A stretch of 64,000 nt of DNA, taken from contig CAVTAS010000001.1 of the NCBI GenBank assembly GCA_963732765.1, positions 310,001 through 374,000 on the forward strand, read 5' to 3'. Below are positions 34,451-43,729 of this stretch, piece by piece. The notes under the pieces were generated by a model. It was not told where the DNA came from, did no database searches, and was given only the letters and a program-made list of their open reading frames with translations. The translations under genes were made by a program, and so were the position numbers. The first letter of the stretch is position 1. Each line of letters starts with the position of its first letter. Source of the stretch: JANYHF01 sp963732765. Its GTDB lineage: Bacteria; Pseudomonadota; Alphaproteobacteria; Rhizobiales; Hyphomicrobiaceae.

Positions 34451-37400
34451 CTACTCCGCTGGCACACCAATCAATTCGCCGGCAGGGGCCGGGGATTGCT
34501 TGGCTGCCGACGCCGCCGGCTTTCGCTCGAACCAGCTGGCCACGCGCTCGAAGGCAAGGAACACGGCCGGTGTGATGAACAGCGTCAGCAGCTGCGAAAT
34601 TGCCAATCCGCCGACCACGGCAATGCCCAACGGCTGACGCAACTCCGCCCCCGCGCCCGTTCCCAGCGCAATCGGCAGCGCGCCCAGAACTGCAGCAAAG
34701 GTTGTCATCATGATCGGGCGGAAGCGCACTGCGGCTGCATCGGCGATGGCTTGCCGGCTCGTAGCGCCCTCGCGTTTGCGCTCCAGCGCCACGTCGACCA
34801 TCATGATCGAGTTTTTCTTCACGATGCCGATCAGCATGACGAGGCCGATCATGGCGATGACGCTGAGGTCCATGCCGAACCAGGACAAAGCCAGCAGCGC
34901 GCCGATGCCGGCAGATGGCAGGCCGGAGAGGATGGTCAGCGGATGCCAGAAGCTCTCGTAGAGAATTCCAAGCACGATGTAGACCACCAGCACGGCTGCC
35001 AGCAGCAACAAGCCCTGGTTGCCGAGCGCGGACTGGAACATCTGTGCGGTTCCCTGAAAACTGGTCGTGATGCTGGCCGGCATACCCAACTCGCGCGCCG
35101 CCTGTTCGATGCGCTGGGAAGCGTCGCCTAGCGACAAGCCGGGGGCAAGATTGAAGGACAGCGTTACCGCCGGCAACTGGCCGAGATGGTTCACGGCGAG
35201 TGCCGTTGCTTTTGAGTCCACACGTGCAATGGCGTCGAGCGGAACCATCGCAGCCGATGCGCCGCTGCCGGTCCGGATCGACAACTTGCGCAGCAGATCG
35301 CTGACATTCACGTCCTTGGGGTCGGCCTCAAGTATGACGCTGTAGGTATCCTGCGGCGCGTAGATCGTCGACACCACGCGTTTGCCATAGGCGGCATACA
35401 GCATGTTGCGCACTGCGGTGGGATTGACGCCAAGCCGCGCGGCAGCGTCGTTGTCAATGGTCACGAAGGCCGTGCGTGCGTTCACCTGCTGGTCGGAGTT
35501 GACGTCGAGCACGCCGGGGAGCTTCTTCATCGCCTCTTCCAGTTTGGGCGACCATTCGCGCAGCGCCGCCAGATTGGTCGATTGCAACGTGAACTGATAT
35601 TGGCTGCGCGACTGCCCGCCGCCGAACGACATCGACTGCACCGGCTGGAAGAAGATGCGCACGCCCGCCACATCGGCGGTGGCCTTGCGCAAGCGCTGGA
35701 TGATGGCGTCGGCGCTGTCCTTGCGTTCGGGCTTCGGCTTCAGCGTGATGAACATGCGGCCGTTGTTTTGACTGTCCGATCCGCCCCCGCCGACGGTGAG
35801 CATCAGGGCGGACACGTCCTTGTCCTTGGCGACGATTTCGCCGAGCTGCTTTTGCCATACCACCATGTTATCGAAACTGGCATCGTCCGGCCCGACACTG
35901 GAGGCGGTGAGCAAGCCGTTGTCTTCCTGCGGGAAGAAGCCCTTGGGAATGCTGCCATAGAGCGAGACCGCCCAATAGAGCGTTCCAAGAGCGACTGCGA
36001 TCATCAGCCACTGCCAGCCGAGGCTTACGCGCACGGCCCATCGGTAGGCGGATGAGACGTGGGCGAACGCCCAGTTGAAGGCGCGCGGCAGGAGGCCGAT
36101 GCGCTTGCCGTCGTGGGCGCGCAACAGACGTGAGCAGAGCATCGGTGTCAGGGTCAGCGAGACGATCCCTGAGATCAGGATCGCGATGCTGAGGTCGATG
36201 CCGAATTCGGAGAACATGCGGCCGATCACACCGCCCATGAAGATAATCGGTATGAAGACCGCCACCAGCGAGAGCGTCATGGAGATAATCGTGAAGCTGA
36301 CTTCGCGCGAGCCGACGATTGCGGCGTCCATGGGCTTCTTGCCCATTTCGATATGGCGCGTGATGTTTTCCAGCATCACGATGGCGTCGTCGACCACGAA
36401 ACCAACGCACAGCGTCAACGCCATCAGCGAGACGTTGTCGATGGAGTGATCGAGCGCCCACATGCCCGCGAAAGTGCCGATGATCGAGATCGGCAACGCG
36501 ATGGCCGGGATGAGCGTGGCGCGCAAGCTGCCCAGGAACAGGTAGATCACGGCGACCACCAGCACGACAGCGATCAGCATCGACCACATGACGTCCTGGA
36601 CCGAGTGGCGGATAGATTGTGAGCGATCGTTCAACACCGAGACGTCGACGCCTGCGGGCAGACCGGCACGGATTTGTGGCAGCTTGGCCATCACATTGTC
36701 GACAGTGGCAACCGTATTGGCGTCGGGCTGGCGTTGCACCGCCAGGATCAGGCCGCGCTGATCGCCGAGCCAACTGGCGTTGAGCTCGTTCTCCACGCCA
36801 TCTTTAACGCTGGCCACGTCCTCGACGCGGACCGGCGCGCCATTGGCCCAGGTGACGATCACGGGCGCGAAGTCGGCGGCGCGTTGCAACGGGCCGGAGG
36901 CGTCGAGAATGACGTTGCGTCCGCCATCGTTGATTGTGCCGACCGGGGACACAGCGTTGGCGTTGTTGAGCGCGTTCTGCAGATCGACCATGGTGAGGCC
37001 GCGCGCCGCCAGCGCATCGAGGTTGGCGCGGATGCGGACGGCATACTTCTGGGTGCCGAAGATCTGCACCTGCGAAACGCCCGGCAGACTGGAAATGTTG
37101 GGCAGTATGGTGTTCTGCGCATAGGCGTCGATATCGGTCAGGCTGACGTTCTTGGACGAAAGGACCAGGAACAGGATCGGCTGGTCGGCCGGGTTCACCT
37201 TGCGGAAACTGGGCAGCTGCGTCATGGACGCGGGCATGCGCCGGTTGGCGCTGGCGAGCGCCGACTGAACGTCGAGCGCGGCCGCGTCGATGCCGCGATT
37301 GAGGTCGAACTGCAACGTCACGGAGGTCGAGCCCTGCGATGACGACGAGGTCATCGAGGTGAGGCCGGGGATAGTGGAGAAGGCGCGCTCCAGGATCGAG

Positions 37401-37591
37401 GCGACCGAAGCGGCCATAGTTTCGGGCGAGGCGCCCGGCAGGCTGGCGCTGACCTGGATGGTGGGGAAGTCGACGCGCGGTACCGCAGCCACCGGCAGGA
37501 AGCGGTAGGCGAACAGGCCCGCAGCGACAAACGAGATCATCAGCAGAATGGTCGCGACCGGTCGGCGGATGCTCAGCTCAGAGATGGTCAT
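34451..37591 (-). CDS. RND efflux transporter permease (AcrB/MdtB type)
   Basis: 1046 residues, the standard length. It opens MTISELSIRRPVATILLMIS, has two large periplasmic loops and 12 membrane helices. The proton-relay Asp pair is in LCVGFVVDDAIVMLENITRH of helix 4, and other family segments are TLTPMLCSRLLRAHDGKRIG and AMIGLVMLIGIVKKNSIMMV. It uses the proton gradient to export hydrophobic compounds or drugs across the envelope with an adaptor and a TolC-type channel. The adaptor gene is immediately upstream; no outer-membrane factor gene accompanies it, so a shared one from elsewhere is expected. Confidence 0.96.
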   Translation of the reverse strand: MTISELSIRRPVATILLMISFVAAGLFAYRFLPVAAVPRVDFPTIQVSASLPGASPETMAASVASILERAFSTIPGLTSMTSSSSQGSTSVTLQFDLNRGIDAAALDVQSALASANRRMPASMTQLPSFRKVNPADQPILFLVLSSKNVSLTDIDAYAQNTILPNISSLPGVSQVQIFGTQKYAVRIRANLDALAARGLTMVDLQNALNNANAVSPVGTINDGGRNVILDASGPLQRAADFAPVIVTWANGAPVRVEDVASVKDGVENELNASWLGDQRGLILAVQRQPDANTVATVDNVMAKLPQIRAGLPAGVDVSVLNDRSQSIRHSVQDVMWSMLIAVVLVVAVIYLFLGSLRATLIPAIALPISIIGTFAGMWALDHSIDNVSLMALTLCVGFVVDDAIVMLENITRHIEMGKKPMDAAIVGSREVSFTIISMTLSLVAVFIPIIFMGGVIGRMFSEFGIDLSIAILISGIVSLTLTPMLCSRLLRAHDGKRIGLLPRAFNWAFAHVSSAYRWAVRVSLGWQWLMIAVALGTLYWAVSLYGSIPKGFFPQEDNGLLTASSVGPDDASFDNMVVWQKQLGEIVAKDKDVSALMLTVGGGGSDSQNNGRMFITLKPKPERKDSADAIIQRLRKATADVAGVRIFFQPVQSMSFGGGQSRSQYQFTLQSTNLAALREWSPKLEEAMKKLPGVLDVNSDQQVNARTAFVTIDNDAAARLGVNPTAVRNMLYAAYGKRVVSTIYAPQDTYSVILEADPKDVNVSDLLRKLSIRTGSGASAAMVPLDAIARVDSKATALAVNHLGQLPAVTLSFNLAPGLSLGDASQRIEQAARELGMPASITTSFQGTAQMFQSALGNQGLLLLAAVLVVYIVLGILYESFWHPLTILSGLPSAGIGALLALSWFGMDLSVIAMIGLVMLIGIVKKNSIMMVDVALERKREGATSRQAIADAAAVRFRPIMMTTFAAVLGALPIALGTGAGAELRQPLGIAVVGGLAISQLLTLFITPAVFLAFERVASWFERKPAASAAKQSPAPAGELIGVPAE

Positions 37592-37681
37592 GGCGTCATA
37601 TCCTGTTGAGCAGTGGTGGGTCTGGATACGGACGGTTCGTCACTGTTTAGGCTTTCGGTTCGAGGCGGTCGGTTGACGGCC

Positions 37682-39013
37682 TTAGCCGTCCTTGGAGGTC
37701 GAAGCGGCGGAGGTCTTCAGGTCCTTGGCGTCTTTGGCCGTGCGGACTTCCGCGCCATCGGTGAGATTGCCCTGACCCTGCACCACCACTTCGTCGCCGA
37801 CCGCCACGCCGCTCTCGACAATGGTGACGGAGCCAGCGGCGCGCGCAACCTTGATCGGTTTCAGTACGGCACGCTTGTCCGCGACCACGAATACATAGGG
37901 CCCGCTTTGCCCGATCAACACGGCATTCGACGGGACGACGACGACGTCCTCATCGACCCCGGTCGTGAGTTCGATTGGTGAAAACGTCCCCGGCCAGAGT
38001 TTTTCCGCAGCATTCGGCATCGAGGCTTTGACTTTTACGGTGCCGGTTGAGGCGTCGACGGAATTTTCGATGAATGCAATGGAGCCGGCCGGGATGTCGG
38101 CAGCATTCGTGATTTTGAGGCTTGCCGCGCCTGCCGACATGGCCACCCGCAGGTCGCCAAGCCGGGCCTGCGGCAGTGCGAAAGCGACATAGATGGGATC
38201 GATCTGGTTGACGGTGGCGAGCACATCGCCTGAGCGGGCGAAGGCGCCAGCCTTGGCGGCGATGGAGCCGATACGGCCGGCCACCGGCGCCCGGATCTCA
38301 GTGAAGCTCAGCGAGGTTTCGGTAGCGGATCGCAAGGCAGCGTCTACCGCCAATTGCGCCTTGGCCGAGGCGACGGCGTTCAGCGCGGTCTCAAGCGATT
38401 GCTGGTTGAGGAATTTCTTTTTCAAGAGGTCTTGGGCGCGGGCCAAGTCGCGCGTGGCCTGGTCGAGAACCGTCTGATCTTTCTGAATCTGCGCCGTGCT
38501 CTGGGCCAACTGCGCCTTCAACGCCCGGTCGTCGAGGCGAAACAACAGGTCATCCTTGGCAACCAGCGAGCCCTCCGCGACGCCGACCGCCAGAATCTGG
38601 CTATCCAGCCGCGGCCGGATCGGGATCGAGGCGATGGCCTCCACCGTGCCGATGCCCTGGAACGTGACCGGGACGGATTTTGTTGTGACGGCCTGCGTGA
38701 CCACCACCGCCGGCCCACCTCGGCCAGCCCCACCGCTCCTGCCAGCGCTGGCCCCGCTTCTGTTGCCGCCTGTGCCGGAGCGGTCGCCCGCGCCCTTGGC
38801 TTTGTCCTCGGACTTCGCCTCGGCGGTCGGAAGATAGTGTTTGCGCAACTCAGCCGCCGCCGGGAAAGTCTGATCGGCAAGCGCGATCAATCCGGCCGGA
38901 TCGCCGAAACCGGATGGGCGCAAGGCCCAAACGGCCACAGCCGCCAGCAGCAGAACGACGAGAGAGCCAAAAAACTGACGCATCAGGGGTACCATCCAAC
39001 CAACAATCTGCAA
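37682..39013 (-). CDS. RND efflux periplasmic adaptor (MdtA/AcrA type)
   Basis: Up to 443 residues; starts at 39013, 38995 or 38983 are all in frame, the last giving MRQFFGSLVVLLLAAVAVWA as an N-terminal membrane anchor. After a Ser/Gly-rich linker comes the lipoyl half IPIRPRLDSQILAVGVAEGS, the helical hairpin (about 185-245), the second half FTEIRAPVAGRIGSIAAKAG, a beta-barrel (DPIYVAFALPQARLGDLRVA) and a membrane-proximal domain. It forms the ring that joins the RND permease to the outer membrane channel. It lies 90 bp upstream of the permease gene in the same operon. Confidence 0.93.
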   Translation of the reverse strand: MQIVGWMVPLMRQFFGSLVVLLLAAVAVWALRPSGFGDPAGLIALADQTFPAAAELRKHYLPTAEAKSEDKAKGAGDRSGTGGNRSGASAGRSGGAGRGGPAVVVTQAVTTKSVPVTFQGIGTVEAIASIPIRPRLDSQILAVGVAEGSLVAKDDLLFRLDDRALKAQLAQSTAQIQKDQTVLDQATRDLARAQDLLKKKFLNQQSLETALNAVASAKAQLAVDAALRSATETSLSFTEIRAPVAGRIGSIAAKAGAFARSGDVLATVNQIDPIYVAFALPQARLGDLRVAMSAGAASLKITNAADIPAGSIAFIENSVDASTGTVKVKASMPNAAEKLWPGTFSPIELTTGVDEDVVVVPSNAVLIGQSGPYVFVVADKRAVLKPIKVARAAGSVTIVESGVAVGDEVVVQGQGNLTDGAEVRTAKDAKDLKTSAASTSKDG

Positions 39014-39148
39014 TGTAAACGACGTAACAGCGCAAGACCCGTCGCCAGTGACGCCGATCTAAACCTGTTGCCAACCAATTTCATCTCACAATCGCGCTAA
39101 TCCGCGCTCCGGCGCTATCGCAAGTCAATCCCAGAGCATTGCAAGCCC

Positions 39149-39592
39149 GTGGTCCCGATACGCCTGACACCTCATGCCGAGCCGGCTCTCTTCGCACTCA
39201 AAGAGCTGCAGATATTTCCTCGTGCCATTTGCGTTGGCGCACGCGAAGTCCCGCTCGCCGGCATGACCTCCTACCGCATCGACACGCGGGTGGAGGAGGC
39301 GCAGCGGCTCGGTAACATCATCATGACCAATCTTTATGTCGGCGCTACGCTCGCCTTCCTGATCGGCATAATGTCGGAATATCTGACTTCGCGATTTAAT
39401 CTGGCGGTCTGGCTCTTCGGGCTGTTGTCGGTGGCAGCTATCGATGACCTGTTGCGCTCTAAGGGGCTGACCCTGTATCGACTGTTGCTGCAAGGCCCGA
39501 GCGGGGAAACCCTGGCCTTTGTCACGGCCGATGCGGCCATGATGGAGCGGGCGGCGCTGGCCATGGACAGGCTGTTGCCGCGCACCGCCTGA
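39149..39592 (+). CDS. Small two-helix membrane protein, DUF6232-like
   Basis: Up to 147 residues from a GTG at 39149; the start is uncertain and ATG 39263 (MTSYRIDTRVEEAQRLGNII) is an alternative. A short beta-rich N-terminus (REVPLAGMTSYRIDTRVEEA) precedes two membrane helices (NLYVGATLAFLIGIM and FNLAVWLFGLLSVAAI), then LTLYRLLLQGPSGETLAFVT and a final helix. This order resembles DUF6232-type membrane proteins, which I name from general pattern only. Its stop lies 12 bp before gltX, so the two may be co-transcribed. Confidence 0.6.
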   Translation: MVPIRLTPHAEPALFALKELQIFPRAICVGAREVPLAGMTSYRIDTRVEEAQRLGNIIMTNLYVGATLAFLIGIMSEYLTSRFNLAVWLFGLLSVAAIDDLLRSKGLTLYRLLLQGPSGETLAFVTADAAMMERAALAMDRLLPRTA

Positions 39593-39604
39593 GAGGCGAC
39601 TGGC

Positions 39605-40972
39605 ATGACCGTCAAAGTTCGTTTCGCGCCCAGCCCGACGGGCCGGCTGCATATCGGCAATCTGCGCCCCGCATTGCTGAACTGGCTGTTCGCGCGCCAC
39701 ATGGGCGGGCGGTTCCTGCTGCGCATCGACGACACCGACCAGGAGCGCTCTCGCGAGGAGCTGGTTGATGCTATCAAGGCGGACCTGACCTGGCTGGGGC
39801 TGAGCTGGGACGAGTATGACCGCCAGAGTTTGCGCCAGGCGCGCTATGACGCCGTCATTGCGCAATTGAAAGCGATGGGCCGTCTCTATGCCTGCTACGA
39901 GACGCCCGACGAGCTTGACCGCCGCCGTAAGCGCCAGCAGGCGGCGAACCAGCCGCCGATCTACAACCGGGCTGGGTTGCGTTTGACGTCCGACGAGCGG
40001 AGCAAACTGGAGGCGGAGGGCCGCAAGCCGCACTGGCGTTTCCTGCTTGCCAACTACCAGGGCGTGCCAGACCAGATCGTCCGCACCGAAATCGCCTGGG
40101 ACGACATGATCCGCGGCCGGCAGGTGGTGGATCTGGCCTCGCTGTCCGATCCCGTGCTGCTGCGCGAGGATGGCGCGGCGCTGTACACGCTCTGCAGCGT
40201 GGTCGACGACATCGACCACGGCATCACCCACATTATCCGTGGCGAGGACCATGTCACGAATACCGGCGTGCAGATCGATATCTTCCAGGCCCTGGCGGCC
40301 AATCCGCCCGCCTTCGCGCATCACAGTCTGTTCGTGGGGCCGGATGGGGAGGCGCTGTCCAAGCGGCTTGGCAGTCTCTCGCTGGGCACTTTCCGCGAAG
40401 CGGGCTTGGAGCCGATGGCACTGACGTCTTACGTGGCCGCGTTGGGCACGTCGGATCCGGTCGAGCCGTTCGCGACCATGGCCGATCTGGCGGCGCGCTT
40501 CGACCTCGCCAAACTGTCACGTTCTCCCGCCCGGTTCGATGAAAAGGAGTTGGCGGAACTTAACGCGAAGTTACTGCACGCCCTTCCGTTCAGCGCGGTG
40601 GCGGACAAGCTGCGTGTCGTCTGTCCGGATGCGGACGAGCCCCTGTGGCTGGCGGCGCGGGGGAACCTGCGGACTCTCGGCGAGATCGTTCAATGGCGCC
40701 AGGTTGTTGCCGGAACGATCGAGCCCGTCATCGAGGATGCCGCATTCTGCGCGGTGGCCGCCGCCGCGCTGCCGCCGGAACCCTGGACCGACGCCACTTG
40801 GGGCGCATGGACTTCTGCACTCAAGCAGTCAACTGGCCGCAAGGGCCGCGAGCTTTTCCATCCCTTGCGGCTGGCGCTGACCGGAGCGGAGGCAGGCCCC
40901 GAGATGAAAGCGCTCCTGCCCTTGATCGGACGAGAGCGGAGCATCGTGCGGCTGGCCGGAAAACAAGAATAG
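39605..40972 (+). CDS. gltX: Glutamyl-tRNA synthetase (class I, gltX paralogue)
   Basis: 455 residues. The HIGH motif is FAPSPTGRLHIGN near residues 7-19 and the KMSKS equivalent is EALSKRLGSLSLG near 248-260. The catalytic core also has LLRIDDTDQERSREELVDAI and IIRGEDHVTNTGVQIDIFQA. It charges tRNA with glutamate in the cytosol. Many alphaproteobacteria carry two GltX proteins, one directed to tRNA-Glu and one that mischarges tRNA-Gln for the GatCAB route; the shorter length and LSKRLGSLSL motif fit the GltX2-like class, but specificity cannot be settled here. Confidence 0.94.
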   Translation: MTVKVRFAPSPTGRLHIGNLRPALLNWLFARHMGGRFLLRIDDTDQERSREELVDAIKADLTWLGLSWDEYDRQSLRQARYDAVIAQLKAMGRLYACYETPDELDRRRKRQQAANQPPIYNRAGLRLTSDERSKLEAEGRKPHWRFLLANYQGVPDQIVRTEIAWDDMIRGRQVVDLASLSDPVLLREDGAALYTLCSVVDDIDHGITHIIRGEDHVTNTGVQIDIFQALAANPPAFAHHSLFVGPDGEALSKRLGSLSLGTFREAGLEPMALTSYVAALGTSDPVEPFATMADLAARFDLAKLSRSPARFDEKELAELNAKLLHALPFSAVADKLRVVCPDADEPLWLAARGNLRTLGEIVQWRQVVAGTIEPVIEDAAFCAVAAAALPPEPWTDATWGAWTSALKQSTGRKGRELFHPLRLALTGAEAGPEMKALLPLIGRERSIVRLAGKQE

Positions 40973-40977
40973 AGGTC

Positions 40978-41011
40978 GACTTGGCGGTGCACGCGAGTGC
41001 GCCGCCAAGTC
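40978..41011 (+). terminator. Hairpin between gltX and GNAT gene
   Basis: Arms GACTTGGCGG and CCGCCAAGTC (40978-40987 and 41002-41011) form a stable stem 5 bp after the gltX stop and 31 bp before the convergent GNAT stop. It could end transcripts from both sides; no T-run is present. Confidence 0.5.
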
Positions 41012-41042
41012 CGCCATCAGATTCCAGGTCTGTAAGCAGGCC

Positions 41043-41621
41043 CTAATGCAGCCGGGCAACCAGTTCAAGCTGTTCGGACACCAGCGGGACCGACTCCACA
41101 ACCGGCGCCTTTTGAACGTCGCGTTCCGGGCCCTTGCGCATGTGAACCACAGGCACGCTGACACCGGAAGGCGTCATCCAGGCCCCCTGCGACGTGCTGG
41201 TGTACCCGAGGCTCTCAAAAAATGGCACGGCGTTGGCCGTCGTGCGTGACGTGACCGTGCTGAAACCTGCGCGGCGCGCGCGCGTCTCGGCTGCTTCGAC
41301 CAGCCGGCGGCCGATGCCAAGTCGGCTGAACAGGGGATCAACGCAGACGGCAGCCAGCTTCGCGCCGATGCCGACGTTGCTGCCAGGCCCCCAGCCTGCC
41401 GTACCGCACAAGTGATTTCCGATCCAAGCGCCGACGCAACCATGGCCAAGCAAGAAATCGCTATAATCCGCGGAGCGGATGAATTCGACAATGGCGTCCA
41501 CCTGATCCTCGGCCAGAGCCGGGCCGGTCAATGACCGGTAACCAAGACAATGCACATGTCGAACATCAGACAGATCGTCGAGTCCGATCGGACGGATCGC
41601 GATCGCCACGTTTGTACGCAT
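41043..41621 (-). CDS. GNAT family N-acetyltransferase
   Basis: 192 residues from the ATG at 41621 (GGGGG upstream); an in-frame start 39 bp earlier would add residues unlikely to belong. The core AAVCVDPLFSRLGIGRRLVE, then AAETRARRAG, is GNAT motif A with the acetyl-CoA pyrophosphate loop RLGIGRR. TANAVPFFESLGYTSTSQG is motif B. It moves an acetyl group from acetyl-CoA to an amine of unknown identity. A stretch of about 30 residues after the GNAT core (VQKAPVVESVPLVSEQLELV) is a tail without known role. Confidence 0.88.
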   Translation of the reverse strand: MRTNVAIAIRPIGLDDLSDVRHVHCLGYRSLTGPALAEDQVDAIVEFIRSADYSDFLLGHGCVGAWIGNHLCGTAGWGPGSNVGIGAKLAAVCVDPLFSRLGIGRRLVEAAETRARRAGFSTVTSRTTANAVPFFESLGYTSTSQGAWMTPSGVSVPVVHMRKGPERDVQKAPVVESVPLVSEQLELVARLH

Positions 41622-41888
41622 ACCAACCCCCGCAAATGCTGCAACGCAAAACTTTTCCACAGCAGACAGCCACAGCTAATATGGTCATGTAATATAAATT
41701 TGACAACGGAGAAAAAGATTCCAGCCGCTGAATACCAGCGCGATTCGATGCCTTAAGAGGCCGGGATTTCGCACGGCTCTCGCGCCGGTTGGTCGTGGAG
41801 AGCATCACCACATCGGCCTCGATGCGTAACCAGAACTTGGCATCCTGGGGTTGCAAAGTCCACTGGGTATCTACCCAGGGTGGCGGAT

Positions 41889-42986
41889 TCAATGCTCCGA
41901 CGTCACCAGGCTGGGCAGCGGCTTGGGCTTGCCGGCCGACAGCTTCTTCGGCTTCTCGACCGGCAGCGGCATCAGCGCGTTAGGATCAATCGCGGTATCA
42001 GGCAGCATGCCTTGTTCGCCCAGCCCGTCACTCCCCAGCCCGTCAGTGACGGTGTTGCCGGGCGCCACCTGCCAACCTGCAGTGGTTTCCTCGCCACTGA
42101 CGGGAGCACGGCAGCTGCAACTCTTGACCAGCTCCTTGCGGTACCGGAAGGCGTTATGGAGGGCGGTGTAGGGAGAGCCGTCCAGGGCCAACGCCTGCTG
42201 AACCTCGCCGCCCGGATTGGGATAATAGTAGAGCTTCGAGGGCGAACCGCACTGGCGTTGGCAGGTTTCCTCGTCGGCGCCAAAGCTGCCTTCCGTGGTG
42301 GCGAAATTGATCGGGAAGTAGTAGCCGTCGCACATCCGCACGCAGATGGTCCGATAGGTCGAACCTGGTACGCCGAGGATGCCGGTGCCGAAGTTGGAAC
42401 CGTCCGGCGCCAAGCCCTCGCCCTCAGTCCAGAAGCCGGACTGTGCGCCGTCGTTGCGGTGGCTGACTGCTGCCTCGTACTGTGCGCCGCACCGGTAGCG
42501 CGCAAGTTCGGCGACCAGCGCGTCTTGCCGGGAGTTGTTGTCCTGAGCTGCGCTGGCCTGCTGGCGCTGCCGGTTGAGATCGGTCAGAGCCCGTTGCGCG
42601 CCGTCGATCTGGCTACGGATCTGGTTACACTGCGCGGTTTCCCGCCAGGTCTTTGAAAACAGGAAATAGTCATAGCAATCGGATTGGTCCGCAGCAGCCA
42701 AGCCGCGCCGATAGGCTTGATCGGCCTTTGCCATCTGCGCTTGGATGCGCGGCACGAGATCGCGTCCAGCCACAGCCTGCTGCCAGCCCGGGCCGAGCTG
42801 CCGCTCCAGCTGGCGGCAATAGAGCTGTTGCTGCGTCATCGCCGTTCCTGCCTGCGGCGTGGTCGCGCCGGTGGTGTCGATGATGACGTCCTGCGCTATG
42901 GTGGAACTGGAAAGCGCCAGTGCTGCCGCGAGGCACAAGCTGCCGGCAACGGCGTTCAGGGATCGGCGCAGGGTAGTGATCGACAT
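41889..42986 (-). CDS. DUF2865 domain-containing secreted protein
   Basis: 365 residues with a signal peptide (AAALALSSSTIAQDV). The family signature is clear: YRTICVRMCDGYYFPINFAT followed by ETCQRQCGSPSKLYYYPNPG and ALDGSPYTALHNAFRYRKEL. Many paired cysteines suggest disulphides in the periplasm. The N-terminal part (AQCNQIRSQIDGAQRALTDL with QRQQASAAQ) is a coiled-coil region. DUF2865 is found almost only in Rhizobiales and has no assigned function. The gene stands alone, divergent from the VOC gene. Confidence 0.9.
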   Translation of the reverse strand: MSITTLRRSLNAVAGSLCLAAALALSSSTIAQDVIIDTTGATTPQAGTAMTQQQLYCRQLERQLGPGWQQAVAGRDLVPRIQAQMAKADQAYRRGLAAADQSDCYDYFLFSKTWRETAQCNQIRSQIDGAQRALTDLNRQRQQASAAQDNNSRQDALVAELARYRCGAQYEAAVSHRNDGAQSGFWTEGEGLAPDGSNFGTGILGVPGSTYRTICVRMCDGYYFPINFATTEGSFGADEETCQRQCGSPSKLYYYPNPGGEVQQALALDGSPYTALHNAFRYRKELVKSCSCRAPVSGEETTAGWQVAPGNTVTDGLGSDGLGEQGMLPDTAIDPNALMPLPVEKPKKLSAGKPKPLPSLVTSEH

Positions 42987-43173
42987 GCGGCAGGCATCCC
43001 AGTGGCGGACTCACGGCGAGTTCGGAATTATGGCTGTCGCTAGCAAGCTGGTCAATTGGGGCTTCAGTGTGTTGTCCCGTCTGCGCAGCCACATCTGCGA
43101 CGGCCTTGTTCGTTGCCGTCGGCTCGCATAGCGTTGCTGCAGGTCACTGGCCTTGTCTCAACGGAGGTTTGCG

Positions 43174-43557
43174 ATGTTCCGGTACGTCACGCTTGGCGCC
43201 CATGACCTGGCTGCCACCGGCGCCTTCTATGATTCAGTGCTCAAGAGTGTCGGTCTCGAACGGTTGAAGACCCAAGACTACGAATTGGGATATGGGCCCA
43301 AGGGAGGCGAATCCTGGCTATGGCTTGTGAAACCGCATAATGAGCTCCCTGCAAGCTACGGGAATGGCACAATGTTGGCGCTGACAGCGCCCGACCGGGC
43401 GGGCGTCGATGCGTTCTATGCCGCCGCAATGTCCAATGGTGGTTATGACGAGGGCAAGCCGGGCCTGCGCGACTATTCCCCGACCTGGTACGCTTGCTAC
43501 GTCCGCGATCCCGCAGGCAACAAGCTGAGCGCGGTCTTCGACACGCCGGTATCATAG
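43174..43557 (+). CDS. VOC (glyoxalase/bleomycin resistance-like) family protein
   Basis: 127 residues from the ATG at 43174, preceded by GGAGGT. The fold pattern is that of a single-domain VOC protein: MFRYVTLGAHDLAATGAFYD at the N-terminus and YACYVRDPAGNKLSAVFDTP at the C-terminus, the latter carrying the DPxGN strand. The usual metal-binding His and Glu positions are only partly kept (TLGAHDL), so a lyase activity is uncertain; a binding or dioxygenase-like role is possible. It stands alone ahead of tolB. Confidence 0.88.
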   Translation: MFRYVTLGAHDLAATGAFYDSVLKSVGLERLKTQDYELGYGPKGGESWLWLVKPHNELPASYGNGTMLALTAPDRAGVDAFYAAAMSNGGYDEGKPGLRDYSPTWYACYVRDPAGNKLSAVFDTPVS

Positions 43558-43729
43558 CAGCTCCGCCGCTCGGCGCCCGGCCCCGGTTACCAGAGCCGTC
43601 GGGCACCGGCATCATAGCCACAATAACGGCGCACTGTCCGTGTCTCCCTCCCTTGTCACAAGCTCGCGCTGTGGCTATCGATTCGGTGAGCGAAGTGATT
43701 CGCCGGACTAGGTGAGGGAGTTCCCAGCA